From the NCBI RefSeq assembly GCF_900476105.1, contig NZ_LS991951.1:1-64000 (forward strand): a stretch of DNA of 64,000 nucleotides, in the 5' to 3' direction. A model generated the notes under the pieces. The model was given only the letters and a program-made list of their open reading frames with translations. It had not been told where the DNA came from and did no database searches. The position numbers and the translations under genes are program-made. Positions 34,695 through 44,573 of the stretch are shown here, one piece after another. The stretch comes from Mycoplasmopsis edwardii (GTDB lineage: Bacteria > Bacillota_I > Bacilli_A > Mycoplasmatales > Metamycoplasmataceae). Numbering within the stretch: position 1 is the first letter of the stretch; every line of letters begins with the position of its first letter.

Positions 34695-36848
34695 ATGAGT
34701 TTTTTAAAATATGATATAAAAAACAAGACGGTTTCACAAATCAAATTTGACAAAAGTGTAACTGCTAAAACAGAAAGTATCTTTGCACTTGGTAATGGAT
34801 ACATGGGTATCAGAAGTGCAGATGAAGAAAAAACTTCATACAACAAAGAAGACTTCTTCGTTAATGGTATTTTCAACAAAGATACTAGAGAAGATGTTTC
34901 AGAATTAGCTAACTTAGCTGATTCAATGACAACACCAATTTACTTTGATAATATTGAGTTTACTGTATCGAAAAAAGATAAATACAACAAAACTTTACAT
35001 ATTAGAGAAGGTATCTTAAAAAGAACAGTTGAAGTAGAAAGAGAATCAGGGAAATTCGAATTATCATTTGAACGTTTTGTTTCAAATGATGATGCAAATG
35101 TTTATGCTCAAAGAATTCAAATTAAAGTTCTAGAAACAACAAATAAAGATGGTGTTACTGTTTTAGTTAAACCTGGAATCAATGGCCAAGTGACAAACAG
35201 TGGGACACAACACTTTGGAGAAGGTAAAAAGTCACGTCCTACTCAAACATCACTTCAAATGGATCAAACTACAACAATTTCTAGACGTTATGTAGTTCAC
35301 AATATGGTTACAAATGTCACAGTTAATGGACAAGCAATTAAACCAGGGACAGATGATTATGTTGTAGAAATGAAACGTCGTTACATCGGTTTCAAAATTA
35401 AAGAAAAATTACAAGCTGGAGATGTATTACAAATTGACAAAATTATGTCTGTTCACACTTCAGTTGATGACAAAAAATTATTAAAACCAGAAGAAATAAA
35501 AGCTATTGCAGATCAAAAGCACCAATACTTATTAACAACAAATTATGATGATTTAAAAGAAGCTTCAATTAATCAAATGAACTTAAAGGTTTGAAACCAA
35601 TTCTATGTTCACATTGAAGGAAATGAAGAATCAGAATATGATGCATTAGCACTTGATTTTGGTATTTTCCACTTAAATGGATTTGTGCCTAAAAACTCAA
35701 CAAACATAAATGTTGGAGCTAAAGGACTTTCAGGTGAAGGATATCAAGGTCACACATACTGAGATACAGAATTCTTCATTAACCCAATTTACTTATTCAA
35801 TAACCCTAAAGTTGTTAGAAACTTATTAACATATAGATATAAAGGTATTGAAGGGGCTAGAGCTAAAGCTAAAGAAATTAAAGAGCGTCAAGAAGAAAGC
35901 AACTTATTAGGAGCACAATATCCATGAGAAATGGCTTGACCAACAGAAGGTGAAGTTTGTGCTTACTGAGGACAAGCAGACGTTGTAACTGGAGAACAAG
36001 TTCCAATTGCTTCAAGACGTCAAGAAATTCACGTTTCAGCTGATGTTGCTTATGCTGTTAACCAATACTTCCAAATAACTCGTGATTACAAATTCATGGA
36101 AAAAATGGGTTATGAAATGATTATCGATACAGCTATTTTCTACTCAAACAGAGCGGAATTACAACCTGATGGAACATTTGAAATTAAAGATGTAATGGGG
36201 CCTAATGAATATAAAGGTAACATTGATAATAATGCTTACATCAATATGTTTGCAAAACACAATATTGATTTAGCTATCAAATACATTGATTACTTAAAAG
36301 ATAAAAAACCATTAATTTGAAGTAATATTGAACAAAAAATTCCATACAAAATTAATTATTCAAAATTAAAATTAGTTTCAAAAAATCTTAAGCAACAATT
36401 ACCAAACAAAGACTTCATTATTGCTGAAAATGATCAATTCTTATCATTACCAAAAGTAGACGTATTACCATTCCAAATGTTAGGTGATGCTGGTAAAAAA
36501 TTATTTAATACAAAAGAAGGTCACATTAGACTTGGATCACAATTAGTTAAACAAGCTGACGTTGTTTTATTATTAAACATCCTTCCACACTTGTATACTA
36601 AAGAAATTAGAAAAGCTAACTTTAACTACTACGAACCAATTACAACACATGACTCTTCACTTTCACCTGCTACTTATGCAATTGAAGCTGCAAGACTTAA
36701 AATGATTGATAAAGCATATGATATTTTCAAATATGGTATTAACATCGACTTAGGTCCAGCAATGCATACATCAGATGCAGGAATTCATGCAGGTTCATTA
36801 GCCGCTATTTACCAAATGATTGTATTTGGTTTTGGTGGATTAGACTAA
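34695..36848 (+). CDS. GH65 disaccharide phosphorylase, ends early at an in-frame UAA
   Basis: 717 residues as written. Family GH65 (maltose, trehalose or kojibiose phosphorylase) converts the disaccharide plus phosphate to glucose and beta-glucose-1-phosphate. Seen: ALGNGYMGIRSADEE near the start, the catalytic Glu in MGPNEYKGN, and THDSSLSPATYAIEAARL plus the phosphate-site region AGIHAGSLAA near the end. The UAA at 36846-36848 lies inside conserved sequence. The same frame stays open to 37076 and encodes the rest of the C-terminal beta domain (HIEPMLPKGWDKLTYRF). A CAA (Gln) to UAA change explains it. The family length is about 750-790, so 793 for the read-through product fits. The downstream beta-PGM gene suggests maltose as substrate. 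Confidence 0.88.
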
Positions 36849-37076
36849 CATAATAACAGATTACACATTGAACCTATGTTACCAAAAGGGTGAGATAAAT
36901 TAACATACAGATTTAAATACCAAAATGGATACTTTGAAGTTGTAGTTAAAAAAGATAAATTTACAGTTCAATTACTTACAGAAGAAATCAAAAACTCATT
37001 ATGAATTTGAGTAAATGAAAGAAAAGTTGAATTCAAAGATAACTCAGTATTAGAATTTGAGGTAAAAAATGATTAA
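36849..37076 (+). pseudogene. Open C-terminal continuation of the GH65 gene beyond the UAA
   Basis: 75 sense codons in frame with the GH65 gene, containing three UGA (Trp) and no other stop until UAA 37074-37076. It begins HNNRLHIEPMLPKGW and ends EFEVKND. The mutase gene starts inside it (ATG 37069), the arrangement expected for coupled translation from a full-length phosphorylase. It is either a dead tail or is reached by stop-codon read-through. Confidence 0.7.
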
Positions 37077-37734
37077 AGGGTTTGTTTTTGATCTTGACGG
37101 AGTAATTACAGATACTGCTGTATTGCACTTTAAATCATGACAACAAAGAGTTAAAGATTTAGGAATCAACTATACTGAAGAAGACAATGAAAAACTTCGT
37201 GGTATTCCTAGATTAGAAACTTTAAAAGAAATTATTAAATTAAAAAAACCTGAATTAAATCTTCCCGAAGAAGAATTAATTAAAATTGCTGATGAGAAAA
37301 ATGAAATTTACAAAAAACTTTTATCAACAGAAATCAACGAAAGTTCAATTTTACCAGGTGTACTTGATTTATTAAATGATGCTAAGGCTAATGGAATTAA
37401 ACTTTCAATTGCTTCAAGTAGTTTTAATGGACCTACAATTCTTAAAAAATTAGGAATCATTGATATGTTTGATTTTATAGTATATCCAGGTGATGTTAAA
37501 CAAGGAAAACCTGCTCCAGATATCTTTATTCAAGCCGCAAAAGGGGTCGGGTTAAAAACAACAGAATGTGTTGGTTTTGAAGACGCTCCCGCAGGTGTTA
37601 AAGGTATTAAAGATGCTAATATGCCCGCTATTGCTATAACACATAATTCTTCTGAAGACTTTAGTAATGCAGATCTTGTATTAACAAGTACATCAGAATT
37701 AGATTTTTATGAAATTATGAAAAAATTTAATTAA
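37069..37734 (+). CDS. pgmB: Beta-phosphoglucomutase
   Basis: 221 residues, HAD superfamily. The nucleophile motif is VFDLDGVITDTA (first Asp nucleophile, second acid/base), the cap contains LRGIPR, and later motifs are SIASSS, the Lys in KQGKPAPD and GFEDAPAG. It converts beta-glucose-1-phosphate from the GH65 phosphorylase to glucose-6-phosphate for glycolysis. It overlaps the original phosphorylase end by 8 nt. Confidence 0.96.
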
Positions 37735-37739
37735 AATAA

Positions 37740-37766
37740 GGAGATTCATATTGAATCTCTTTTTTA
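37740..37766 (+). terminator. Terminator of the pullulanase-pgmB unit
   Basis: GAGATTCA and TGAATCTC flank a 3-nt loop and are followed by a T-run. The stretch 37767-38026 holds no convincing gene. Confidence 0.85.
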
Positions 37767-38026
37767 TATAATTTGCTGATTTTTTCATAATTTTAATTAT
37801 TATTGAGTTTTTTACTTTCATCATTTAAAAGTAATAATATTTGTGTATAGAAAATTATCTAAATAATTGTGATTAAAGATTTAAAAGCAAGCCTTTTAAA
37901 CAATTTGCACAAAAAACTTTAATGATTAGTATTTATCAAGTGCATTTTCTTCATGGAAGGGAATTAATTTAAATAATGATGGTAGTATTTTATCTTGAAA
38001 AAATTATTTCAAATAAAATCACTCAT

Positions 38027-38078
38027 TTAATTATGAAAACCACATGCAAAATGAATCGCATGTGGTTTTCATAATTGC
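38027..38078. repeat. Large hairpin related to the one at 10185
   Basis: Arms 38029-38047 and 38058-38076 form a perfect 19-bp stem with a 10-nt loop. Compared with the 10185 hairpin, the left arms (TTAAT-Y-AT-R-AAA-R-Y-CA-Y-ATGCA) differ only by transitions, and the right arms change to match. It lies 17 nt after the stop of the minus-strand membrane gene. No T-run follows. Confidence 0.75.
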
Positions 38079-38092
38079 AATAAATAAAATAC

Positions 38093-38542
38093 TTATTTAT
38101 TTTCTTGTTTTAATTCTGTTGTAGTGTTGCTTATTGTAATAGAATAAACAACTATTCCAAAAACAAAATTAGCAAAACCTAAAAATTGACCAACTACAGG
38201 AATAAGTCCTAATAATCCTATTGCACCGATTAAAATTGCTAAAGTTAATCATAAAACAAATAAGTTCTTGTGTTTTTGATCAATTTTTTGTAATTTAGAT
38301 GCTTGAACAGCACCGACAATTGCAATAACAAAAATTGCAATTGATATACCTATGTTAGGTAGTAAAATACCTAAACCTGCTCCTATAATTCCACCTACAA
38401 CTGATGTTTCATCTTTGGCTGTAGCAGCAACTGAAAATACAGCCACTATACCAAATATAGTTAGAACAAGAGAAACAAGTACAAGTACCAAATTAGTAAT
38501 CGATAAATTTCTTAATGTTTTTAGTTTATTTATTTTTTCCAT
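38093..38542 (-). CDS. Small hydrophobic membrane protein
   Basis: 149 residues. About four hydrophobic stretches (12-38, 48-80, 98-115, 116-133) separated by short loops, one with charged residues (ATAKDETS). A UGA at 38249-38251 is Trp and joins what a standard-code reading would split. A ribosome site AGGTAAAAATG precedes the start. Function unknown. Confidence 0.75.
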
Positions 38543-38663
38543 TTTTACCTTTCTATTTTTTAATAATTTCTATAAATAATTATAACTTTCAAAAAAGTTT
38601 TTTGCAATACTTTTTTTTAACATAATAGTTATGTTTATTTAAATTCTTCAAGGAATAATGCTG

Positions 38664-38850
38664 TTAAAAAATGTTACCATTAAAACCATTAGGATAAATA
38701 ATTTGAAGATCTTGTCTATATGAATGAGTTTGAGCAGGATAAAGTTCTTTATTAGTTCCATCAATTAAATTAAAAAGTTTCATTACTTTATTTCCAATAG
38801 TACAATCTTTTGAAAGTAAGAAAGTACCAAAACATCTATCTCCAGCCACA
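38664..38850 (-). pseudogene. Unidentified coding-like fragment
   Basis: On the minus strand an open frame reads GDRCFGTFLLSKDCTIGNK then, after a gap, AQTHSYRQDLQIIYPNGFNG and stops at 38664. The composition, with Cys, Tyr and Trp-free helices, looks coding, but it has no start of its own and abuts the decayed phosphorylase copy at about 38835. It may be the C-terminal end of a lost gene. No family recognised. Confidence 0.3.
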
Positions 38851-39260
38851 TACGCAATTGAAGCTGCTAGGTTAAAAATGATTGATAAAGCATATGACAT
38901 TTTCAAATATGGAATTAACATTGACCTAGGTCCAGCAATGCACGCATTAAATGCTGGTATTTACGCTGGTTCATTAGCCGCTATTTGCCAAATAATTGTA
39001 TTTTGTTTTGGTGGATTAGACTAACATAATAACAGATTGCACATTGAATCTATGTTGCTAAAAGGGTGAGATAAATTAACATACAGATTCAAATACCAAA
39101 ACGGATACTTTGAAGTTGTGGTTAAAAAAGATAAATTTCCAAAAAACTTTTATCAACAGAAATCAACTAAAGTTCAATTTTACCAGGTGTACTTGATTTA
39201 TTAAATGATGCTAAGGATAATGGAATTTAACTTCAAAGAATTAATGAAAAATTTAACCAA
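38835..39260 (+). pseudogene. Decayed second copy of the GH65-pgmB junction
   Basis: Positions 38835-39138 match the GH65 gene at about 36655-36964. Similarity is roughly 80 percent in the first third, rising to about 94 percent afterwards, counted by eye. The copy keeps the same in-frame TAA (GGATTAGACTAACAT). It then jumps to sequence matching the middle of pgmB (37311-37412), and after another deletion to something like the pgmB end. It is clearly non-functional, a remnant of a second phosphorylase-mutase operon. Confidence 0.85.
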
Positions 39261-39265
39261 TTGAG

Positions 39266-39292
39266 AAATGCTTCGTAAGAGGCATTTTTTTA
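39266..39292 (+). terminator. Terminator after the decayed copy
   Basis: AAATGC and GCATTT with internal CTTC/GAGG pairing are followed by seven T. Confidence 0.7.
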
Positions 39293-39467
39293 TTTTGTCT
39301 ATTATTTCATAAGAACAAAATACTAAAAAATATTCAATTTTAAATACTAAAATTCTTTGATAAAATTAACTTACATATAGAAATGGTTGTAAATTTGCTA
39401 TCTATATAGGAATAAAAATATATTTTTTATGGTTCACATAAATTTGAATAATTTTATTTTTATATGA

Positions 39468-39473
39468 TATAAT
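39468..39473 (+). promoter_or_regulatory. Extended -10 promoter of rplM-rpsI
   Basis: TGATATAAT carries both the TG extension and a perfect TATAAT. It gives a leader of about 50 nt with the strong ribosome site GTGGAGG at 39518-39524. A further TAAAAT at 39359-39364 could start a longer leader with an ATATAGA/TCTATAT hairpin. Confidence 0.65.
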
Positions 39474-39529
39474 TACTAAGCAATTTACATTATATTTACA
39501 TTATCTAACAAATTAACGTGGAGGAAAAA

Positions 39530-39964
39530 ATGAGACAAACAACAATAGTTAATTCTCAAAAAGCAGATAAAAAATGATACGTTATTGACGCTGAAGGACA
39601 AGTTTTAGGACGTTTAGCTGCATTTGTAGCTTCAGTTTTAAGAGGAAAAAATAAAGCAACATTTACACCAAACGCTGACATGGGTGACAATGTTATCATC
39701 ATCAACGCTGAAAAAATCGTTTTAACAGGTAAAAAAGAAGATAACAAAATTTACTACTCACACTCAGGATACCCAGGTGGATTAAAAAGCATTGTTGCCG
39801 CAAAATTAAGAGTAAAAAGACCTACAGCTTTAATTGAAAAAGCTATCCATGGTATGATTCCTCATACAAAACTTGGAAACAAACAACGTCGTAACTTATT
39901 CATTTACGCTGGTACAGAACACAAACATGAAGCACAAAAACCAGAAAGATTAGAGGTTAAATAA
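39530..39964 (+). CDS. rplM: 50S ribosomal protein L13 (uL13)
   Basis: 144 residues. Conserved blocks are [34 protein letters not shown], the HSGYPGGLK loop and the [21 protein letters not shown] end. One UGA is Trp (KKWYV). It is paired with rpsI after 2 nt, the standard operon. Confidence 0.98.
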
Positions 39965-39966
39965 TT

Positions 39967-40362
39967 ATGAGTAAAAACTTAGAATACAAAGGATTAGGAA
40001 GAAGAAAATCTTCAGTAGCTCGTGTTAAGTTAACAAAAGGTTCAGGAAAATTCTTAATTAACAAAAGAGATGCTCGTGAATACTTAACATCAGATATTTA
40101 CTTAAAAGATGCTAATCAACCATTTGTTTTAACAGAAACAACAGGACAATTTGATATTTCAGTTGTAGTTGCAGGTGGAGGTTTAAGTGGTCAAGCCGGA
40201 GCAATTAGATTAGGTATTGCTCGTGCTTTATTAGAAGCTAGTGCTGACTACCGTGGTGTTTTAAAAGCAGCAGGAATGCTTACAAGAGATGCTCGTGCTA
40301 AAGAACGTAAAAAACCAGGTTTACGTGCTGCTCGTCGTGCAAGACAATTTTCAAAACGTTAA
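39967..40362 (+). CDS. rpsI: 30S ribosomal protein S9 (uS9)
   Basis: 131 residues. It has [12 protein letters not shown] near the start, the [19 protein letters not shown] core and the C-terminal tail ending RRARQFSKR that reaches the P-site tRNA. It overlaps no gene; the tRNA-Ile promoter follows directly. Confidence 0.98.
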   Translation: MSKNLEYKGLGRRKSSVARVKLTKGSGKFLINKRDAREYLTSDIYLKDANQPFVLTETTGQFDISVVVAGGGLSGQAGAIRLGIARALLEASADYRGVLKAAGMLTRDARAKERKKPGLRAARRARQFSKR

Positions 40363-40377
40363 TTTTAATAATAAAGC

Positions 40378-40404
40378 TTGACTTTTATACTTTTATGGTA
40401 TAAT
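40378..40404 (+). promoter_or_regulatory. Promoter of tRNA-Ile
   Basis: TTGACT at 40378-40383 and extended TGGTATAAT ending at 40404, spacer 15. The tRNA begins 12 nt later. Confidence 0.75.
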
Positions 40405-40416
40405 AGTCTTGCAAAT

Positions 40417-40493
40417 GCGAGCGTAGCTCAGCTGGTTAGAGCACACGACTGATAATCGTGAGGTCGATGGTTCAAGTCCATTCGTTCGCACCA
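40417..40493 (+). tRNA. tRNA-Ile (anticodon GAT)
   Basis: 77 nt including an encoded CCA. The acceptor stem GCGAGCG pairs with CGTTCGC with one wobble. The D-arm AGCTCAGCTGGTTAGAGC is standard, the anticodon loop is CTGATAA and the T-arm carries GGTTCAAGTCC. Confidence 0.97.
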
Positions 40494-40540
40494 TTTCAAG
40501 AAATTGACCAAAAACAACACTTACGTGTTGTTTTTATTTT
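40494..40540 (+). other. tRNA-Ile trailer box plus terminator
   Basis: Directly after CCA comes TTTCAAGAAATTGACCAA (40494-40511), identical to the trailers of the Leu-Lys and Gly units. A terminator hairpin AACAACAC/GTGTTGTT with a T-run follows. Confidence 0.85.
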
Positions 40541-40596
40541 TAACCAATTATAAATTTAAAATATCTATTAAATAAATATATGAAACTAAAAAAGCA

Positions 40597-40638
40597 ATAA
40601 AAAAACAAGCCTAAGCTTGTTTGGTCAATTTCTTGAAA
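40597..40638 (-). other. tRNA-Lys trailer box plus terminator
   Basis: On the minus strand the same 18-nt TTTCAAGAAATTGACCAA (40638-40621) follows the CCA of tRNA-Lys. A different terminator hairpin (ACAAGC/GCTTGT, T-run) comes next. Confidence 0.85.
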
Positions 40639-40714
40639 TGGTACGTCCTAGAGGATTCGAACCTCTGACCCAATGGTTAAAAGCCATTTGCTCTACCTGC
40701 TGAGCTAAGGACGC
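40639..40714 (-). tRNA. tRNA-Lys (anticodon TTT)
   Basis: 76 nt with encoded CCA. The anticodon loop is CTTTTAA, the D-arm TAGCTCAGCAGGTAGAGC and the T-arm GGTTCGAATCC. It is the second gene of a Leu-Lys unit, separated by 6 nt. Confidence 0.96.
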
Positions 40715-40720
40715 ACAACA

Positions 40721-40807
40721 TGGTGCCCAGGACTGGACTTGAACCAGCACGATCTTGCGATCGAGGGATTTTAAGTCCCTTGCGTCTACCATTCCGCCAC
40801 CTGGGCA
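40721..40807 (-). tRNA. tRNA-Leu (anticodon TAA)
   Basis: 87 nt with a long variable arm (CGATCGCAAGATCG) and encoded CCA. The anticodon loop is CTTAAAA. A minus-strand TATAAT near 40830 is the likely promoter. Confidence 0.96.
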
Positions 40808-41301
40808 ATATCTTTGATTGCTTTAAAATTATAACACAAAAAAGTAAAAGCAAATATTTTTTTTAAAATTTTATGAGAGCAAAATATCACACCATTTTGT
40901 AGCAAAAATATCTAGTAATTTAGTATCAAAAAATATTATGAAAAATATGGAAACTTTACCATAATCACCCACATTTCACTCGTGTGAGCTTAGATAGTAG
41001 CATAATAAATATGCTAAGTTATCAACTGATTTAGCAACGAAAATTAAGCTTATGTTTAAAATTCCTTCGTTAAACATAAGCTTTATATTAAGTTATTTGA
41101 ATTAGTTTGCTTTAAATTTCATTTCAATGTTTCAGCTCCTACTCAATGATTTTCAAATTATTTTAAAAATTAAGTTTATTTCTAAAATTACAAAAGTCAT
41201 TCAAATAATAATCAAGAATTAAGCAATTATCTTACATAGTTCTTTTTTACTTAACCTATTAAAAAACTAAGAAATATTAATAATAATGTTAAAATAGTAC
41301 T
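40808..41301. other. 494-nt gap with relics and a hairpin
   Basis: No intact gene. The minus strand around 40980-40878 holds an open frame without a start (NVGDYGKVSIFFIIFF then DTKLLDIFATKWCDILLS) that looks like degraded mobile-element sequence. A similar motif, GGTGATATTTTG, recurs on the minus strand near 42700. A perfect 14-bp hairpin occupies 41046-41083 (AAGCTTATGTTTAA, 10-nt loop). The ffh -10 box TGTTAAAAT ends at 41295. Confidence 0.4.
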
Positions 41302-42651
41302 ATGTTAGGATTTTTAGAAAAGAGAATGCAAAAGACACTAGATAAAGTGTCTAAAAAAATTAATTTAACTGAAGCAGATATTTTAGAAGTAACTAGAGAT
41401 ATTAAGTTAGCATTACTTGAAGCTGACGTTAATTTAAAAGTTGTTAAAGAATTTGTAAATAATGTTAAAGAAAAGGCTTTAAATGATCCAAACCTTAAAA
41501 AATTAAATCCTTCACAATACTTTATTAAAATTTTACACAGTGAACTTGTAAATATTTTAGGTGGAGAAACAAAAGATATTAAAATTCAAAAAAAACCATA
41601 TGTAATTATGATGTGTGGTTTACAAGGTTCAGGGAAAACAACATCAACAGCTAAATTAGCATATTATTTAAGAAAGAAAAAATACATTAATAAACCATTA
41701 GTGGTAGCAGCAGATATTTATAGACCCGCTGCTGTCGATCAATTAGTTACATTAGCTAAAAGTATTCAAGTTGATTACTATGAAGAAGGTGTAAGTGTTT
41801 CAGTAGATAGAATTGTTGAAAACGCCCTTGTTAAAGCGAAAGAAAATGAAAACGATTTAATTATCATCGATACTGCAGGTAGACTTGCAATAGATGAACC
41901 TTTAATGGATGAGTTATTAAGAGTTAAGAAAATTGCTAAACCAGATGAAATTTTATTTGTTGCTGATGCTCTTTCAGGACAAGATATTATTAATGTTGCT
42001 CAAGCATTTAATGACAAATTAAAATTAAATGGAACAGTTATTAATAAACTTGATTCAGATGCTCGTGGTGGTGCTGCACTTAGTTTAAGATACATTTTAA
42101 ACCTTCCGATCAGATTTATTGGTACTGGTGAAAAAGTTTCCAATTTAGATTTATTCCACCCAGATAGAATGGCAGATAGAATCTTAGGAATGGGTGATGT
42201 TTTAAGTCTTATCGAAAAGGCACAAGATGTAATCGATGAAGATAAAGCTACAAAAATGATTTACAAAATGTTTTCAGGAGAATTCACATTAGATGATTTA
42301 CTTGAACAAATCCAACAAGTTAAGAATCTAGGTAAATTTAGTAAGATTTTACAAATGCTTCCAGGTAATCTTTCTTCAAAAATTAATGAAGAACAACTTG
42401 ATAAAGCTGAAGAAAAAATATACTATTTCCAAATTCTTATGTCTTCAATGACTAAGAAAGAAAGACAGAATCCTAAATTATTAAGACAAGCTTCTAGAAA
42501 AGAAAGAATCTTAAGAGGAAGTGGTAGAACTGCTCAAGAATTTAATAAATTATTAGCTGATTATGATGCAATGGTTAAGAGAATGAGCGAAATGGGTAAA
42601 AAGATGAAATCAAGTGGTGGAGAATTCGACCCAAAAATGTTTGGATTCTAA
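41302..42651 (+). CDS. ffh: Signal recognition particle protein Ffh
   Basis: 449 residues. The N domain (1-85) is followed by a G domain with GLQGSGKTTSTAKLA, DIYRPAAVDQL, DTAGRL and NKLDSDARGG. The methionine-rich M domain from about 300 binds SRP RNA and signal peptides (for example EKAQDV, MLPGNL, SGRTAQEFNKLL). It works with FtsY (8409-9452) and SecY. The -10 box ends 6 nt before the ATG, so the mRNA appears leaderless. Confidence 0.98.
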   Translation: MLGFLEKRMQKTLDKVSKKINLTEADILEVTRDIKLALLEADVNLKVVKEFVNNVKEKALNDPNLKKLNPSQYFIKILHSELVNILGGETKDIKIQKKPYVIMMCGLQGSGKTTSTAKLAYYLRKKKYINKPLVVAADIYRPAAVDQLVTLAKSIQVDYYEEGVSVSVDRIVENALVKAKENENDLIIIDTAGRLAIDEPLMDELLRVKKIAKPDEILFVADALSGQDIINVAQAFNDKLKLNGTVINKLDSDARGGAALSLRYILNLPIRFIGTGEKVSNLDLFHPDRMADRILGMGDVLSLIEKAQDVIDEDKATKMIYKMFSGEFTLDDLLEQIQQVKNLGKFSKILQMLPGNLSSKINEEQLDKAEEKIYYFQILMSSMTKKERQNPKLLRQASRKERILRGSGRTAQEFNKLLADYDAMVKRMSEMGKKMKSSGGEFDPKMFGF

Positions 42652-42659
42652 AATAATTT

Positions 42660-42686
42660 AATAGTGTTTTACGGCACTATTTTTTA
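42660..42686 (+). terminator. Terminator after ffh
   Basis: AATAGTG and CACTATT form a 7-bp stem followed by a T-run. Confidence 0.8.
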
Positions 42687-42766
42687 TTTACTTATAAGTC
42701 TCACAAAATATCACCGTCCTTTTGAAAATAGTAATTTTTTAATTATTTGCTATAATAATAAAACAT

Positions 42767-43681
42767 ATGGAAATAGTAGTTAAATATAAAGAAAGAATTG
42801 ATAAATACATTTCAAATAATTCTGAAATTTCAAGAAATGATATTAAGCTTTTAATTGAAGAAGGTGCAGTTTTTGTTGATGATATTAAGGTTAATAAACC
42901 TAAGTTTGAAGTACACGAAGGACAATTTATAAAGGTTATTAAATTAATTGATAAAGAGATTCATGTAGAGCCCGAAAAAATGGATCTAAATATCATTTAT
43001 GATGATGAATACTTATGTATTATTGATAAACCAAGTGGTTTAGTTGTTCACCCGTCTCCAGGTCATGCATCAGGGACTTTAGTTAATGGTCTTTTATATC
43101 ATTTTAAAAATAATCTTTCAAATGAAAACGGACTTTTAAGACCTGGTATTGTGCACAGAATTGATAAGGACACTAGCGGGTTATTAGTGATTGCGAAAAA
43201 CAACCAAGTACATAACTTGCTTGCTATGAAATTTGCAGAACATGATATTAATAGAAAGTATTTAGCTATTGCTGATGGTATTTTAGAAGATAAGAAAATG
43301 CGTTTAAATTTACCGATTGGTAGAAGTCAACAAGATAGACAAAAAATGACTGTAACTAATCTTAATTCTAAAAACGCAATTACTAATGTAACCTTACTTA
43401 AAAGCTTTTATATTGATAATAAACCAAAATCATTGATTAAATGCGAACTTGAAACAGGTAGAACACACCAAATTAGAGTTCATATGAAATATATCGGAAA
43501 CCCAATTTATGGTGATCCCATGTATAACAAAAATGTTGATGAATTTGGACAAAGACTACATGCTTATAAATTAGAATTTGAACACCCAATCACAGGTAAA
43601 TACTTAGAATTTTACTCAAAGCCACCAGTTGAGTTTGAAGTATCAGAATTTGATTTTGATGAATTTTTAAAAGGAGAATAA
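42767..43681 (+). CDS. RluD-family pseudouridine synthase
   Basis: 304 residues. An N-terminal S4 RNA-binding domain (about 8-65) is followed by the synthase domain. The catalytic motif is HRIDKDTSGLLVIAK with the essential Asp, preceded by IDKPSGLVVHPSPGH. The later ETGRTHQIRVHMKYIGNPI is also diagnostic. It modifies uridines in 23S rRNA. TATAAT at 42751-42756 is 10 nt before the ATG. Confidence 0.94.
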   Translation: MEIVVKYKERIDKYISNNSEISRNDIKLLIEEGAVFVDDIKVNKPKFEVHEGQFIKVIKLIDKEIHVEPEKMDLNIIYDDEYLCIIDKPSGLVVHPSPGHASGTLVNGLLYHFKNNLSNENGLLRPGIVHRIDKDTSGLLVIAKNNQVHNLLAMKFAEHDINRKYLAIADGILEDKKMRLNLPIGRSQQDRQKMTVTNLNSKNAITNVTLLKSFYIDNKPKSLIKCELETGRTHQIRVHMKYIGNPIYGDPMYNKNVDEFGQRLHAYKLEFEHPITGKYLEFYSKPPVEFEVSEFDFDEFLKGE

Positions 43682-43682
43682 A

Positions 43683-44555
43683 ATGAAAAATATTTTTAGA
43701 TTAAATCTTTATGATATTGATAAAGTTGATTTATGAAAAAACGAAAAATCACACTTTAGAATTTGAATCATAATATTCAGTGTCTTTTGAACATTAATTT
43801 CACTATTATCATTATCAATTCTTATTTACATGCTTGCTGACAAAACTGCTATTGTTAACTTCTTACATGATGGATTATCAAAGACCAATGAAAAACCATC
43901 ATTATCTATGGCTGAAAGAGCTTTTTGAACAAGATTTATAATTGAATTCATTAGTGCATCAATTCCGGTTTCAATTTTAGTAACATTTGGAATCAGTATT
44001 TACAAATCATATAAAACAAAAACATTTATTAATATTTCTTCATGAGCACTAATTGTTTCTAAAATTCACGGATTTTTATCAATCATTAATTTAATTTCTT
44101 TTTTTACTTCTGGAAACAAAATTAGTGATCAAAAAACTTTTCAAGTTGTATACTTAGTTATTACTTTAATTATCGTTGTTTTAAGCATTTTTCAATTATT
44201 TGTCGTTAGTTGAAATATCACACAAATTAAAAGATTATTTGTTATGAAAGAAATGGAAATTAAAGCTAAAGAATTCATGGAACAATTTAATAAATCAATT
44301 CAAAATAATGAATTCCAAAATGCTTTTGGCATGAATGTAAATCCTTTTAACAATGTAAAAGAAGAAGTCAAAACTGAAAAAGCTCAAGAAGTTGATAAAG
44401 CTAAGGAAGAAGCTGTTAAAAAGATTTTAGAATTACCAAATGAACAATTATATAAAATGGCTGAAATGTTAAACATTTTTGGATACAAAGAAATGACTAA
44501 AGAGGAATTGGCTGAAATCATTTACATCAATACAAAGAAAACTAAAAAAGATTAA
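43683..44555 (+). CDS. Membrane protein with C-terminal SAP/Rho-N-like domain
   Basis: 290 residues. Four hydrophobic helices (about 28-52, 80-102, 120-140, 155-178) are followed by a cytosolic tail with an acidic linker. The tail ends in a 40-residue helical unit, ILELPNEQLYKMAEMLNIFG then YKEMTKEELAEIIY. That unit resembles SAP or Rho N-terminal domains, which often bind nucleic acid. It starts 1 nt after the rluD-like gene, so it is in the same unit. Function unknown; a membrane-tethered nucleic-acid binder is a guess. Confidence 0.75.
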
Positions 44556-44573
44556 TTAAAAGTTAGTCTTTTT
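44543..44573 (+). terminator. Terminator after the SAP-like membrane protein
   Basis: AAAAAAGATTAA and TTAGTCTTTTTT pair, one wobble, overlapping the last codons of the gene. Confidence 0.6.

Noticed and set aside
37870-37920. Short open stretch reading IKDLKASLLNNLHKKL
   Set aside because: Too short, no start codon, and no neighbouring sequence to extend it.
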